Below the pieces are notes generated by a model. The model was given only the letters and a program-made list of their open reading frames with translations. It had not been told where the DNA came from and searched no databases. Made by a program: the position numbers and the translations under genes. Below are positions 35,729-43,897 of a stretch of 64,000 nt of DNA, piece after piece. The stretch is from assembly GCF_004000255.1 (NCBI RefSeq), contig NZ_RCIQ01000008.1:62001-126000 (forward strand). Reading direction: 5' to 3'. Source of the DNA: Nioella ostreopsis. Lineage in GTDB: Bacteria; Pseudomonadota; Alphaproteobacteria; Rhodobacterales; Rhodobacteraceae. How positions within the stretch are numbered: position 1 is the first letter of the stretch; every line of letters begins with the position of its first letter.

Positions 35729-35780
35729 GGGGGGCGCTGCCCCCGTCGCCTGACGGCGCCTCCCCCGAGGTATTTTGACC
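35729..35780. repeat. Rhodobacterales-type intergenic hairpin element
   Basis: A GC-rich element with hairpin GGGGGC-GCT-GCCCCC (35730-35744), a second small stem CGTC/GACG (35744-35755), then CCTCCCCCGAGGTATTTTGACCAAGATGAAA-like sequence. This GGGCGCTGCCCCC...CCCCCG-TATTTT...AAGATGAA arrangement recurs in many Rhodobacterales intergenic regions. Here it lies between convergent gene ends and may act as a bidirectional terminator. Confidence 0.65.
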
Positions 35781-35792
35781 AAGATGAAAGGC

Positions 35793-36479
35793 TCAGGGGT
35801 CAAGCGACCCAAGCACCATCACCCGCAGTTCGCGTTCCAGCTTGCGGCGCATGGCGGCTTCGAATTCCTGGTGATTGAGCGCGTGTTCCACGAAGGACCC
35901 CGGCCCCCGGATGATCTCGGCCTCGAAATATTCTTCAATCCGGCGGCTGGCCCCGCCAATGGCCAACCCGTTCACGGTGACGCCATCCAGCGGGAAATGC
36001 TGATAGGCCAGCGCCGGGGGGAAGCCGTCATTGTTCTGTCCGTCCCCCGCCACGTCCAGGGTTTGGAACAGGCAAGGCGGGGCGCGGTCGAACATGGTCG
36101 CGGCATAGCCGATCGCGTAGCCGATGGCCGTCGGAAACTCCCCCGCCGTGCGCGGGGTGGTCTGCAACTCCTCCACGATCTCCAGCACCTGCGTGCGCGA
36201 GGTCACCAGCCGCCAGTCCGAGATCACGTCCTGTTGGAAGCGCCCGGACCATTCATAGATCGCCAGCGCCACCGGCCCGGGACCATTGAGCAGAGGGTCC
36301 AGCACTTCAGGCGCCAGAAGCGCCGCCGCCAGCCCGTTGCGCTGGATCTGATGCTCGGCCTCATCGACCGAGGCCGAGACATCCAGCGCCAGCAACAACG
36401 CCAGCCGACAGGTCTGCTGCGCGGCAGCCGGGCCCGAAAGCAGCGCCGTGGCAAGCGCCAGGAGGGCGGCGCGGATCAC
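35793..36479 (-). CDS. DUF1194 protein with von Willebrand A-like fold
   Basis: This 228-residue secreted protein has a signal peptide (IRAALLALATALLSGPAAAQ) and the VWA MIDAS-like motif DVSASVD (Asp-x-Ser-x-Ser), as in DUF1194 proteins of alphaproteobacteria. A later AGDGQNNDG segment would supply further metal ligands. The start was set at GTG 36479, which overlaps the gloA stop as GTGA and puts the signal peptide at the N-terminus; ATG at 36509 is an alternative that adds 10 residues. Function is unknown. Confidence 0.8.
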   Translation of the reverse strand: MIRAALLALATALLSGPAAAQQTCRLALLLALDVSASVDEAEHQIQRNGLAAALLAPEVLDPLLNGPGPVALAIYEWSGRFQQDVISDWRLVTSRTQVLEIVEELQTTPRTAGEFPTAIGYAIGYAATMFDRAPPCLFQTLDVAGDGQNNDGFPPALAYQHFPLDGVTVNGLAIGGASRRIEEYFEAEIIRGPGSFVEHALNHQEFEAAMRRKLERELRVMVLGSLDP

Positions 36480-36904
36480 CAATGCCCGGTATTGCCCATG
36501 CTGGCCCAAGGTTCCGCCGGGGGCAGCGCCTCGCCGTTCTGCAGCAGCTCCACCGACACATTGTCAGGGGACCGCACGAAGGCCATGCGTCCATCGCGGG
36601 GCGGGCGGTTGATCACCACGCCATTATCCATCAGGTGCTGGCACATCTCGTAGATATTATCGACCCCATAGGCGAGATGGCCGAAATGGCGGCTGTCCGA
36701 GGGCAGTCCATCATCGCCGTCCCAGTTATAGGTCAGCTCCAGCGGACACTCGGGCTGTCCCGGCGCCGCCATGAACACATTGGTGAACCGGCCTTCCTCG
36801 CTTTCCCAACGTCGTATCTCGCTCAGCCCGAAAAGCTCGTAGAAGGCCATGCTGGCCTCCAGGTCTTTCACGCGGACCATGGTGTGTAGATATTTGAGAG
36901 CCAT
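36476..36904 (-). CDS. gloA: Lactoylglutathione lyase (glyoxalase I)
   Basis: GloA converts the methylglyoxal-glutathione adduct to S-lactoylglutathione. The 142-residue protein has the vicinal oxygen chelate fold with metal ligands in the expected places: LHTMVRV (His), LELTYN (Glu), FGHLAYG (His) and SVELLQ (Glu). Length is typical. The stop overlaps the DUF1194 start. It lies 24 bp downstream of the DUF817 gene. Confidence 0.93.
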   Translation of the reverse strand: MALKYLHTMVRVKDLEASMAFYELFGLSEIRRWESEEGRFTNVFMAAPGQPECPLELTYNWDGDDGLPSDSRHFGHLAYGVDNIYEMCQHLMDNGVVINRPPRDGRMAFVRSPDNVSVELLQNGEALPPAEPWASMGNTGHW

Positions 36905-36927
36905 TTTATCCCGTATCCCTGTTCGTT

Positions 36928-37833
36928 TCAGGGAATGGTAGCGCGGCTGCCCTCACTTGTCGCGTGGGGACCGCGATAAATTTCTCGTGGGGCGGGGCGC
37001 ACCGGGTGCGGTTTCAGCTCATCGCGCATGATCAGCGTCACGGTCACGAAGCTGACGTAGAGCAGCAGATACCACGACCCCAGCTTCCCGAGCGACACCA
37101 TGTCGAACTGCCCCTGCCCCGCATAGGCCCATGTGCGCGTCACGGTGCCCACATTCTCGGCGATCCAGATGAACACCGCCGCCAGCCCCGCCGCCACCGG
37201 CAAAGGCAGCCAGCGCGGCTCTGTCCCCGGAAAGAACCAGATGCGGGTGCGCCAGAAGATCAGAACCGTGGCCAGGAACAGCCCCATGCGGATGTCGGGC
37301 AGGAAATGATGGGCGAAGAAATTGCCATAGATCGCGCCGGCCAGCAGCAGCGTCGTCCAGAACGGCGGGTAAGGCGCGAATTCCATGTGGAAAATCCGGA
37401 TCACGCGGGCGATGTAGCTGCCCACGCTGGCATACATGAAGCCTGAGAACAGCGGCACGCCGCCCAGTTCGAAAATCCCCTGCTCCGGGTAATCCCAAGA
37501 CCCCTGTGCCAGCTTGAAGATCTCCATCACCGTGCCCGTCAGGTGGAAAAGCGCGATCACCTTCACCTCCTCCCATTCCTCCAGCCGCATCCAGACGAAC
37601 GCCACCTGCACCGCCACCGCAAACAGAAACAGCGCGTCATACCGCGCCAGCGCCCAATCCTCCTGCCAGACCGCCTTGGTGCCGATGATGGCGACCAGAA
37701 ACAGGATGCCGAACATCGCGGCCCATCCCTGTTTCAGCACGAACATGATGAATTCCGCCACGTAAGGGTGCAGCCGCGTCCGCGCCCAATCCCCCATGCG
37801 GCGTTCCAGAAAGGCGGTTCCGCGATCAGCCAT
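36928..37833 (-). CDS. DUF817 integral membrane protein
   Basis: This 301-residue membrane protein of about eight hydrophobic segments matches DUF817: [21 protein letters not shown] near the N-terminus, [24 protein letters not shown] and a conserved [20 protein letters not shown]. Its function is unknown. The start is ATG 37833, preferred to a TTG six bases upstream. It is divergent from thyX with a 91-bp gap. Confidence 0.85.
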   Translation of the reverse strand: MADRGTAFLERRMGDWARTRLHPYVAEFIMFVLKQGWAAMFGILFLVAIIGTKAVWQEDWALARYDALFLFAVAVQVAFVWMRLEEWEEVKVIALFHLTGTVMEIFKLAQGSWDYPEQGIFELGGVPLFSGFMYASVGSYIARVIRIFHMEFAPYPPFWTTLLLAGAIYGNFFAHHFLPDIRMGLFLATVLIFWRTRIWFFPGTEPRWLPLPVAAGLAAVFIWIAENVGTVTRTWAYAGQGQFDMVSLGKLGSWYLLLYVSFVTVTLIMRDELKPHPVRPAPREIYRGPHATSEGSRATIP

Positions 37834-37865
37834 GCTCAAAATGCCCCTTTATCTTGCGGTCCTGC

Positions 37866-37906
37866 GCCCCGGTGGGGCAAAATATTGGGGAACCGTGCGA
37901 TTCCCC
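37866..37906 (+). other. Two hairpins in the thyX leader
   Basis: GCCCC-GGT-GGGGC at 37866-37878 and GGGGAA/TTCCCC at 37887-37892 and 37901-37906 lie between the divergent DUF817 and thyX starts, with AAAATATT between them. They resemble Rhodobacterales dispersed intergenic sequence and may form leader structure of thyX. Confidence 0.4.
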
Positions 37907-37924
37907 GAAGAAGAAAGAAAAACG

Positions 37925-38830
37925 ATGCCGCTCAGCGACGATCAATTGGCAGATATCACCGCAGCCCGCGAAAATGCGCAACCCACTTTGCGCGCGGTGG
38001 CGCCGGGGATGGAACAGCACCTCTATACCGCGCAGCCCGTTCTGGATCACGGCTTCGTCCGGGTCATCGACTACATGGGCGATGACAGCGCCATCGTGCA
38101 GGCCGCGCGGGTCAGCTACGGGGCGGGCACCAAACATGTGCAAAGCGACGAGGGGCTCATTCGCTATCTCATGCGCCACTGGCACTCGACCCCGTTCGAG
38201 ATGTGCGAGATCAAGCTGCACGTCAAACTGCCGGTCTTCGTCGCGCGCCAGTGGATTCGCCACCGCACCGCCAATGTCAACGAATACTCCGCCCGCTATT
38301 CGATCCTGGATCGGGAATTCTACATCCCCGCCCCCGAACAGCTGGCCGCGCAGTCGACCGTCAACAATCAGGGCCGGGGCGAGGTGTTGCAGGGCGAAGA
38401 AGCCGCCCGCGTGCTGGAACTGCTGAAGACCGATGCGGGCCGCGCCTATGACCACTATCAGTCGATGCTGAGCCAGGACGGCCAGCAGGGTCTGGCGCGA
38501 GAGCTCGCCCGCATGAACCTGCCCGCCAATATCTACACGCAATGGTACTGGAAGACCGACCTGCACAACCTCTTCCACTTCCTCCGCCTGCGCGCGGATT
38601 CTCATGCTCAGTATGAGATTCGCGTCTATGCGGAGGCGATTGCCGAGATGGTGAAGGACTGGGTCCCCGCCGCCTATGGCGCGTTCGAGGATTACCGGAT
38701 GGGCGGCGTGCAGCTGTCGGGCAAGGGCGTCGAGGTGTTGAAACGGCGGCTCGCTGGCGAAGCGGTGACGCAGGAAAGCTCCGGCATGAGCAAGGGCGAA
38801 TGGCGGGAGTTTGTGGAGGTGTTTGGGTAG
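37925..38830 (+). CDS. thyX: FAD-dependent thymidylate synthase ThyX
   Basis: ThyX makes dTMP from dUMP with FAD and methylene-tetrahydrofolate, independent of ThyA. The 301-residue protein has the signature [15 protein letters not shown] at residues 112-126 and an FAD/dUMP-binding C-terminal segment ([18 protein letters not shown]). The start [11 protein letters not shown] was chosen because earlier in-frame ATGs have no support. It is followed by the AT-rich Mrr-like gene 59 bp downstream. Confidence 0.95.
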   Translation: MPLSDDQLADITAARENAQPTLRAVAPGMEQHLYTAQPVLDHGFVRVIDYMGDDSAIVQAARVSYGAGTKHVQSDEGLIRYLMRHWHSTPFEMCEIKLHVKLPVFVARQWIRHRTANVNEYSARYSILDREFYIPAPEQLAAQSTVNNQGRGEVLQGEEAARVLELLKTDAGRAYDHYQSMLSQDGQQGLARELARMNLPANIYTQWYWKTDLHNLFHFLRLRADSHAQYEIRVYAEAIAEMVKDWVPAAYGAFEDYRMGGVQLSGKGVEVLKRRLAGEAVTQESSGMSKGEWREFVEVFG

Positions 38831-38889
38831 TGGGTTAAGAAGGAAGTGTTTGCGAAATAACTAAGGCGTGCTGAACTGGAGGAGGAAAG

Positions 38890-39609
38890 GTGACGATATT
38901 ACAAATAGCCGCAGTTGCAGTCATTGTCGCAGTAATATTGATTAGAATTTGGGCGTGGAGAATATCTGTTGAAGTTTCAAGGCTTCTAGAATTATCTACA
39001 AGAAACCTTGAGGAGGCCGTCGATTCCATATTGAGAACCAAAAAAAGAGAGGTAATTAACTCTTATCGTCTGCAGGTTTCAGAAGACTCGTTTGGCGTAA
39101 AGCAGTATCGTGCGTTTGAAAAAAGCCTAGAAGGCTTTTTGCATTCTGAACTGAAGAACCACATAGATGATTTTGAGGCGTATGGCGGCAGTTGGAGAAC
39201 GGTTGTTAGAAATGGATTTATTACCGAAGTGCGTTGCGATATTGAAGAATTATACGCTAAAGAGCTAGATAGGCGACAGAAGAGCTTCAAGTCTCCACGA
39301 GAGTATGAGCTTTTTTGTGCCGCTATGTTTCAGAAGTGTGGATGGACTGCAAGAGCTACAAAGGCATCGTCTGATCAAGGCGTCGATGTGGTAGCTGAAA
39401 AAGGTGCTATAAAGCTTGTCGCGCAGTGCAAAAAATATGCCCGGCCTGTTGGAAATAAGGCTGTGCAGGAAGTTGTTTCTGGAATGGCAGTTTACGACGC
39501 GAATGTCGGTGTAGTTATTGCGCCCAACGGATTTACAAGGAGTGCTATTGAACTAGCCAACTTGAATAATGTACACCTAGTCCACCACGATCAGATTGCT
39601 GATTTATAG
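38890..39609 (+). CDS. Membrane-anchored Mrr-like restriction endonuclease domain protein
   Basis: This 239-residue protein starts with a membrane segment (LQIAAVAVIVAVILIRIWAW), then a coiled-coil-like linker and a C-terminal Mrr_cat/PD-(D/E)xK domain: YELFCAAMFQKCGW, DQGVDVVAEKGA (Asp) and VAQCKKY (Gln-x-Lys). Mrr-type enzymes cut modified or foreign DNA. The start is GTG 38890 with GGAGG nearby. Base composition is far more AT-rich than all neighbours, with codons such as AGA, ATA and TTA, a sign of recent acquisition. Confidence 0.85.
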   Translation: MTILQIAAVAVIVAVILIRIWAWRISVEVSRLLELSTRNLEEAVDSILRTKKREVINSYRLQVSEDSFGVKQYRAFEKSLEGFLHSELKNHIDDFEAYGGSWRTVVRNGFITEVRCDIEELYAKELDRRQKSFKSPREYELFCAAMFQKCGWTARATKASSDQGVDVVAEKGAIKLVAQCKKYARPVGNKAVQEVVSGMAVYDANVGVVIAPNGFTRSAIELANLNNVHLVHHDQIADL

Positions 39610-39613
39610 CAAG

Positions 39614-39680
39614 TGTAGGGTGGGCAGTTCTGCCCACCACCCTCCGATCCGACCATGGTGGGCAAACTGCCCACCCTACA
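39614..39680. repeat. REP-like palindromic element with GTGGGCA hairpins
   Basis: Perfect 13-bp outer arms enclose hairpins GGTGGGCA/TGCCCACC (39619-39626, 39631-39638, 4-nt loop) and GGTGGGCA/TGCCCACC (39657-39664, 39668-39675, 3-nt loop). It starts 5 bp after the Mrr-like stop codon and may serve as its terminator. Confidence 0.8.
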
Positions 39681-40126
39681 ATCCCTCAATCCCCACCCCG
39701 CGCGGAATCAAGGCGAAGCCGCCGCGCCATCGTCATGCTGGAAGCATGCCTCTGGCATGACGTGCCCCCACGCGGAGGCGATTTGGCTGAGGTCTCACAA
39801 GACGGCTGAGGTCGCCCAGGCTTGGCCGGGATAAAGCGCTCCGAAGAGAGGCAGCATCGCCCCCGCGCGCGTCGTCGATGGCGCGGCTTGTCTGGCCCCG
39901 GGGCTCCGCCCGGTCGTGGGCGTAGCTCCCCCGGAGCGTTTCCGGGACGCCTGCTCACCCCCCACGCGCGTCGTCCATGCCGCTCCCCCTGTCACCCCCG
40001 CGCAGGCGGGGGCCTCCTGCCGTTCGCGTGACGGTGAGAGATATCCGCCTTCGCGGGCAGGGCCGTGGGGCGGGCATGACACCTTTCGCGGGCAGGGCAG
40101 CTTGCCCCGAAAACCGTCATTTGTCT

Positions 40127-40170
40127 GTACGGGGGGTGCACAGGGGGTGTACGGGGGGTGTACGGGGGGC
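40127..40170. repeat. Four tandem 11-bp repeats (GTACGGGGGGT)
   Basis: Four contiguous units: GTACGGGGGGT, GCACAGGGGGT, GTACGGGGGGT, GTACGGGGGGC. They are followed by a GGGGGGC/GCCCCCC palindrome (40164-40177). The array ends 80 bp before the serS start. Confidence 0.85.
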
Positions 40171-40249
40171 GCCCCCCTCATTTCAGGGTTCAAACCCGCC
40201 CCGGATTCGGGCATAGAACCTGCGAAACGCCCGCCGAAAGAGGCCCAGA

Positions 40250-41542
40250 ATGCACGATATCCGCGCCATCCGAGACAACCCCGCCGCCTTCGACGCCGCC
40301 ATGGCCCTCCGGGGCCTGTCGCCGCAATCGCCCGCCATTCTGGCGCTCGACGAAGCCCGCCGCGCCTGCATCTCGGCGGCGGAATCCGCACAGGCCGATC
40401 GCAATGCGGCCTCCAAGGATGTGGGCCGGGCCAAGGCCTCTGGCGATGAGGTGGAATTCGAACGGCTCCGCGCGTTAGTCTCTGAAAAGAAAGACGAAAT
40501 CGCGCGGCTGGAGGAAGACGCCAAGGCCAAGGACGCCGCTCTGAAGGAGCTGTTGGAAGCGCTGCCGAACATCCCCCATGACGATGTGCCGGACGGGACG
40601 GACGAGGCCGACAATGTGGAAATCCATCGTTGGGGCACGCCCAAGGATTTCGCCTTCGCGCCCAAGGAACACTATGACCTCGCCGCCACGCAGGACGGCA
40701 TGGATTTCGAAACGGCCGCCAAGCTGTCCGGCTCCCGCTTCGTGATGCTGTCGGGCGGCGTCGCCCGCCTGCACCGGGCCCTTGCGCAATTTATGCTGGA
40801 TATTCATACGGTTGAGAACGGATTGACCGAAGTGAACCCGCCCGTTCTGGTGCTGTCGGAAACCATGTATGGCACCGGCCAGCTGCCCAAATTCGGCGAA
40901 GACAGCTACCAGACCCGCGAAGGCTGGTGGCTCATTCCGACCTCCGAAGTGCCGCTGACCAATATCGTTGCCGGGCATATCGTCGAAGAAAGCTACCTGC
41001 CCCGCCGCTACACCGCGCATTCGCTGTGTTTCCGCTCGGAAGCCGGCAGCGCGGGCCGCGACACCGCAGGCATGCTGCGCCAGCACCAATTCGAGAAGGT
41101 GGAGATGGTGTCGATCACCCATCCCGACCACTCCCGCGCGGAACTGGACCGGATGACTGAATGCGCGCAGGGAATCCTTGAAAAACTGGGGCTTCCCTAC
41201 CGTACCGTGGTGCTGTGTACCGGCGATATGGGCGCGGGCGCGCGGCGAACCCATGACATCGAGGTCTGGCTGCCGGGGCAGAACACCTATCGCGAGATCA
41301 GCTCCTGTTCCGTCTGCGGCGACTTCCAGGCACGGCGGATGAATGCACGGTTCCGGCCCACGGGCGGCGGCAAGCCGGAGTTCGTCCATACGCTGAATGG
41401 CTCGGGCGTGGCCGTGGGGCGCTGCCTGATCGCGGTGTTGGAAAACGGCCAGCAAGAGGACGGATCGGTCGATCTGCCCGAGGCCCTGCACCCCTATCTG
41501 GGCGGCAAGACCCGGCTGGCAAAGGATGGCACCCTTGTCTGA
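40250..41542 (+). CDS. serS: Seryl-tRNA synthetase SerS
   Basis: SerS charges tRNA-Ser and tRNA-Sec. The 430-residue protein has the N-terminal tRNA-binding antiparallel coiled coil (residues ~30-100), class II motif 2 ([21 protein letters not shown] region) and motif 3 ([18 protein letters not shown]). The start [10 protein letters not shown] is the normal family N-terminus. A short tandem-repeat array and a palindrome lie immediately upstream. The downstream gene is same-strand. Confidence 0.97.
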   Translation: MHDIRAIRDNPAAFDAAMALRGLSPQSPAILALDEARRACISAAESAQADRNAASKDVGRAKASGDEVEFERLRALVSEKKDEIARLEEDAKAKDAALKELLEALPNIPHDDVPDGTDEADNVEIHRWGTPKDFAFAPKEHYDLAATQDGMDFETAAKLSGSRFVMLSGGVARLHRALAQFMLDIHTVENGLTEVNPPVLVLSETMYGTGQLPKFGEDSYQTREGWWLIPTSEVPLTNIVAGHIVEESYLPRRYTAHSLCFRSEAGSAGRDTAGMLRQHQFEKVEMVSITHPDHSRAELDRMTECAQGILEKLGLPYRTVVLCTGDMGAGARRTHDIEVWLPGQNTYREISSCSVCGDFQARRMNARFRPTGGGKPEFVHTLNGSGVAVGRCLIAVLENGQQEDGSVDLPEALHPYLGGKTRLAKDGTLV

Positions 41543-41573
41543 TGTGCAAAGCGACGACGGCGGCCAACGTCAG

Positions 41574-42269
41574 ATGAAGGCCATTGCGGTCGTCTGCGGC
41601 GCGCTGGCCTTCGCGGCGGGGTCGGCCATGTCTTCGGGCTTTGGCGGGTTCGATCCGGCGGCTTTCCCCTATCCGGTCGAAGACCTGCCGCTCACCCCTG
41701 CGGGCTATGCGTTCTCGATCTGGGGGGTGATCTTTATCGCTTTGATTGCGAACGCCTTTTATGGGCTGCTCAAGCGTGACACCAACCTGGAATGGGACGC
41801 CACGCGCTGGCCGCTCTTCGTCACGCAAGCCATTGGCGCAGCCTGGATCGGGATCGCGCAGGTCTCTCCCGTCATGGCCACCATCACCATCTGGATCATG
41901 CTTGGCGGCGCGCTGCTGGCCTTGCGTGCCGGCCTGAAAACGGCAGAGACATGGTGGATGCACGTCCCGCTGGCCCTGCTGGCAGGCTGGCTGACGGCGG
42001 CGTCCTGGGTGGCGCTGACGACCACTGTCGTGGGCTTCACCGCCCTGACCCCGGTGGTGGGCAGTTGGATCGGTCTGGCGGGCGCGCTGCTGACGGCCTT
42101 GGCCATGCTACGCGTGATGCCGCAACCCGCCTACGCGGTCGCGGCCATCTGGGCTTTGGTCGGCGTGATCGTTGCCAATCTGGGCGGCTCTACAGCGTTT
42201 GTTGCAGCCACCGGCGCAGGCGCGGCCCTGCTGGTGTGGGAGGCCCTGCGGGGCATCCGGATAGCCTGA
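41574..42269 (+). CDS. TspO/MBR-like tryptophan-rich membrane protein
   Basis: This protein of about 231 residues has six or seven hydrophobic segments and conserved LTPAGYAFSIWGVIFIALIANAFYG, the TspO-like pattern with Trp in the second helix, as in the larger plant/bacterial tryptophan-rich family. Ligand and role are unknown; TspO proteins bind tetrapyrroles. ATG 41574 (MKAIAVVCGALAF) was chosen; an in-frame ATG at 41526 overlapping serS by 17 bp would add 16 hydrophilic residues. Confidence 0.65.
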   Translation: MKAIAVVCGALAFAAGSAMSSGFGGFDPAAFPYPVEDLPLTPAGYAFSIWGVIFIALIANAFYGLLKRDTNLEWDATRWPLFVTQAIGAAWIGIAQVSPVMATITIWIMLGGALLALRAGLKTAETWWMHVPLALLAGWLTAASWVALTTTVVGFTALTPVVGSWIGLAGALLTALAMLRVMPQPAYAVAAIWALVGVIVANLGGSTAFVAATGAGAALLVWEALRGIRIA

Positions 42270-42344
42270 ACCCCTTTGCGCCCCTTTACCGGACCTGCCC
42301 CCTCGGCTAACAGGGCGTATCGGCAGGTTTTCAAAGGCGGTTTC

Positions 42345-43130
42345 ATGCGCATTCTCATCACCAATGACGACGGCATCAACGCCCCCGGCCTCAAGGTGAT
42401 GGAGGCTATCGCGCGCGAGATCGCAGGCCCGGATGGAGAGGTCTGGACTGTCGCGCCTGCATTTGAACAATCGGGCGTCGGCCATTGCATCAGCTATGTG
42501 CATCCCACGATGATTTCCCGCCTCGGGGCCAACCGCTACGCGGCGGAAGGCACGCCCGCAGACTGTGTTCTGGCGGGACTTCATGACGTGATGAAGGACA
42601 GCCGCCCCGACCTGGTGCTGTCGGGCGTCAACCGGGGGAACAACGCCGCTGAAAACGTCTTGTATTCCGGCACCATAGGCGCCGCAATGGAAGCGGCCTT
42701 GCAAGGCGTGCCATCGGTCGCGCTGTCGCAGTATTTCGGGCCCGACAACCTGCAACTGGATGACCCGTTCGAGGCAGCGTTGCAGCACGGGGCCGCCACC
42801 ATTCGCGCGCTTCTGGATCATGGGCACTGGGACGAGGAAGACTATCGCGTCTTCTACAATGTCAATTTCCCGCCCGTCCCGGCCAGCCAGGTCAAGGGCC
42901 GCCGCGTGGTGCGGCAGGGCTTTCGCCGGGGCACGCATTTTTCCGCACAGCCGCACACCGCCCCGAATGGCCGCCGCTTCCTGTGGATCACGGGTGGCAG
43001 CCAGCACAACCCGACCGCGCCGGACAGCGACGCGCAGGCCAATCTGGACGGCTATATCTCGGTCACGCCGCTGCGCGCCGACCTGACGGCCCATGACGTG
43101 CTGGCCGATCTGAAGGCGCGGCTCGAATGA
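42345..43130 (+). CDS. surE: 5'/3'-nucleotidase SurE
   Basis: SurE is a stress-survival nucleoside monophosphate phosphatase. The 261-residue protein starts [16 protein letters not shown] with the metal-binding Asp pair, followed by [13 protein letters not shown] and [28 protein letters not shown], the family's active-site region. Length is typical. The stop overlaps pcm by ATGA, the standard surE-pcm arrangement. Confidence 0.96.
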   Translation: MRILITNDDGINAPGLKVMEAIAREIAGPDGEVWTVAPAFEQSGVGHCISYVHPTMISRLGANRYAAEGTPADCVLAGLHDVMKDSRPDLVLSGVNRGNNAAENVLYSGTIGAAMEAALQGVPSVALSQYFGPDNLQLDDPFEAALQHGAATIRALLDHGHWDEEDYRVFYNVNFPPVPASQVKGRRVVRQGFRRGTHFSAQPHTAPNGRRFLWITGGSQHNPTAPDSDAQANLDGYISVTPLRADLTAHDVLADLKARLE

Positions 43131-43768
43131 CCTGGGATGCCGAGCAGAAGATGCAATTCCTGTTCCACCTTCGTCAGAAGGGGGTCACGGACTCGCGCAC
43201 GCTCGGTGCCATGGAGAAGGTCGATCGTGGTCTGTTCGTGAAGGGCCATTTCGAAGATCGCGCCTATGACGACATGCCCCTGCCGATCAGTTCCGGCCAG
43301 ACGATCAGCCAGCCCTCGGTTGTTGGGATGATGACGCAGGCGCTGAAGGTCGAACCGCGCGACAAGGTGCTGGAGGTCGGCACGGGCTCCGGCTATCAGG
43401 CCGCAATCCTCAGCCATCTTGCGCGCCGGGTCTACACGGTGGATCGCCACCGCCGCCTGACGCGGGAATCGGAAAAGCTGTTTCATTCCCTGGGCTTGCA
43501 CAACATCACCGTGATTACCGGCGATGGCAGTTTCGGCCTGCCCGAACAGGCGCCCTTTGACCGGATCATCGTGACCGCTGCGGCCGAGGACCCGCCGGGG
43601 CCGCTACTGGCGCAACTGAAAGAGGGCGGCATCATGGTGCTGCCCGTGGGCCAGTCGGACGCGGTGCAAAGCCTGATCAAGGTCACCAAGACCGCGCAAG
43701 GTCTGCATTATGACGAGCTTTGCCCGGTGCGCTTCGTTCCGCTGATCGAGGGCATGGCGCAGGACTGA
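43127..43768 (+). CDS. pcm: Protein-L-isoaspartate O-methyltransferase
   Basis: Pcm repairs isoaspartyl damage in proteins using SAM. The 213-residue protein has the preceding conserved segment [20 protein letters not shown], the SAM-binding motif [15 protein letters not shown] and motif II ([14 protein letters not shown]). It overlaps surE by ATGA, so the two are translated together and both serve stationary-phase maintenance. The NlpD-like gene follows after 129 bp, the surE-pcm-nlpD order known from many proteobacteria. Confidence 0.95.
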   Translation: MTWDAEQKMQFLFHLRQKGVTDSRTLGAMEKVDRGLFVKGHFEDRAYDDMPLPISSGQTISQPSVVGMMTQALKVEPRDKVLEVGTGSGYQAAILSHLARRVYTVDRHRRLTRESEKLFHSLGLHNITVITGDGSFGLPEQAPFDRIIVTAAAEDPPGPLLAQLKEGGIMVLPVGQSDAVQSLIKVTKTAQGLHYDELCPVRFVPLIEGMAQD

Positions 43769-43897
43769 ACGGCCTAGGGGCTGGAAACCCAAGGCGATTC
43801 GCGTGTAAAACCCTGCAAAAGCTGCGGGACCATTGCCGCGGCAAGACCCCGTTTCCAAGGGGCTTTTGAACCAGATAGAATTGAGGTTGCAGTACCG

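Larger units (their letters stand above)
39610..40249. repeat. 640-bp repeat-rich region between the Mrr-like gene and serS
   Basis: No credible gene. In order it contains: a 67-bp palindromic element with outer arms TGTAGGGTGGGCA (39614-39626) and TGCCCACCCTACA (39668-39680) plus two inner hairpins; an inverted repeat CGTCATGC/GCATGACG (39730-39761); a CCCCCGC/GCGGGGG hairpin (39995-40012); a 14-bp direct repeat TTCGCGGGCAGGGC (40050-40063, 40085-40098); and an 11-bp tandem repeat (40127-40170). The serS promoter must lie in its 3' part. Confidence 0.7.

Noticed and set aside
40127-40170. Tandem 11-bp repeats considered as a CRISPR array
   Set aside because: Units are contiguous with no unique spacers and too short for CRISPR repeats; no cas genes are present.
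40186-40197. GGGTTCAAACCC, resembling a tRNA T-arm
   Set aside because: No acceptor stem, anticodon arm or CCA context around it; it is only a short palindrome in the serS leader.
39795-40391. 198-codon frame on the minus strand over the repeat region and the serS start
   Set aside because: It is Arg/Pro/Gly-rich low-complexity sequence running across tandem repeats and into serS, with no ribosome site or family similarity.
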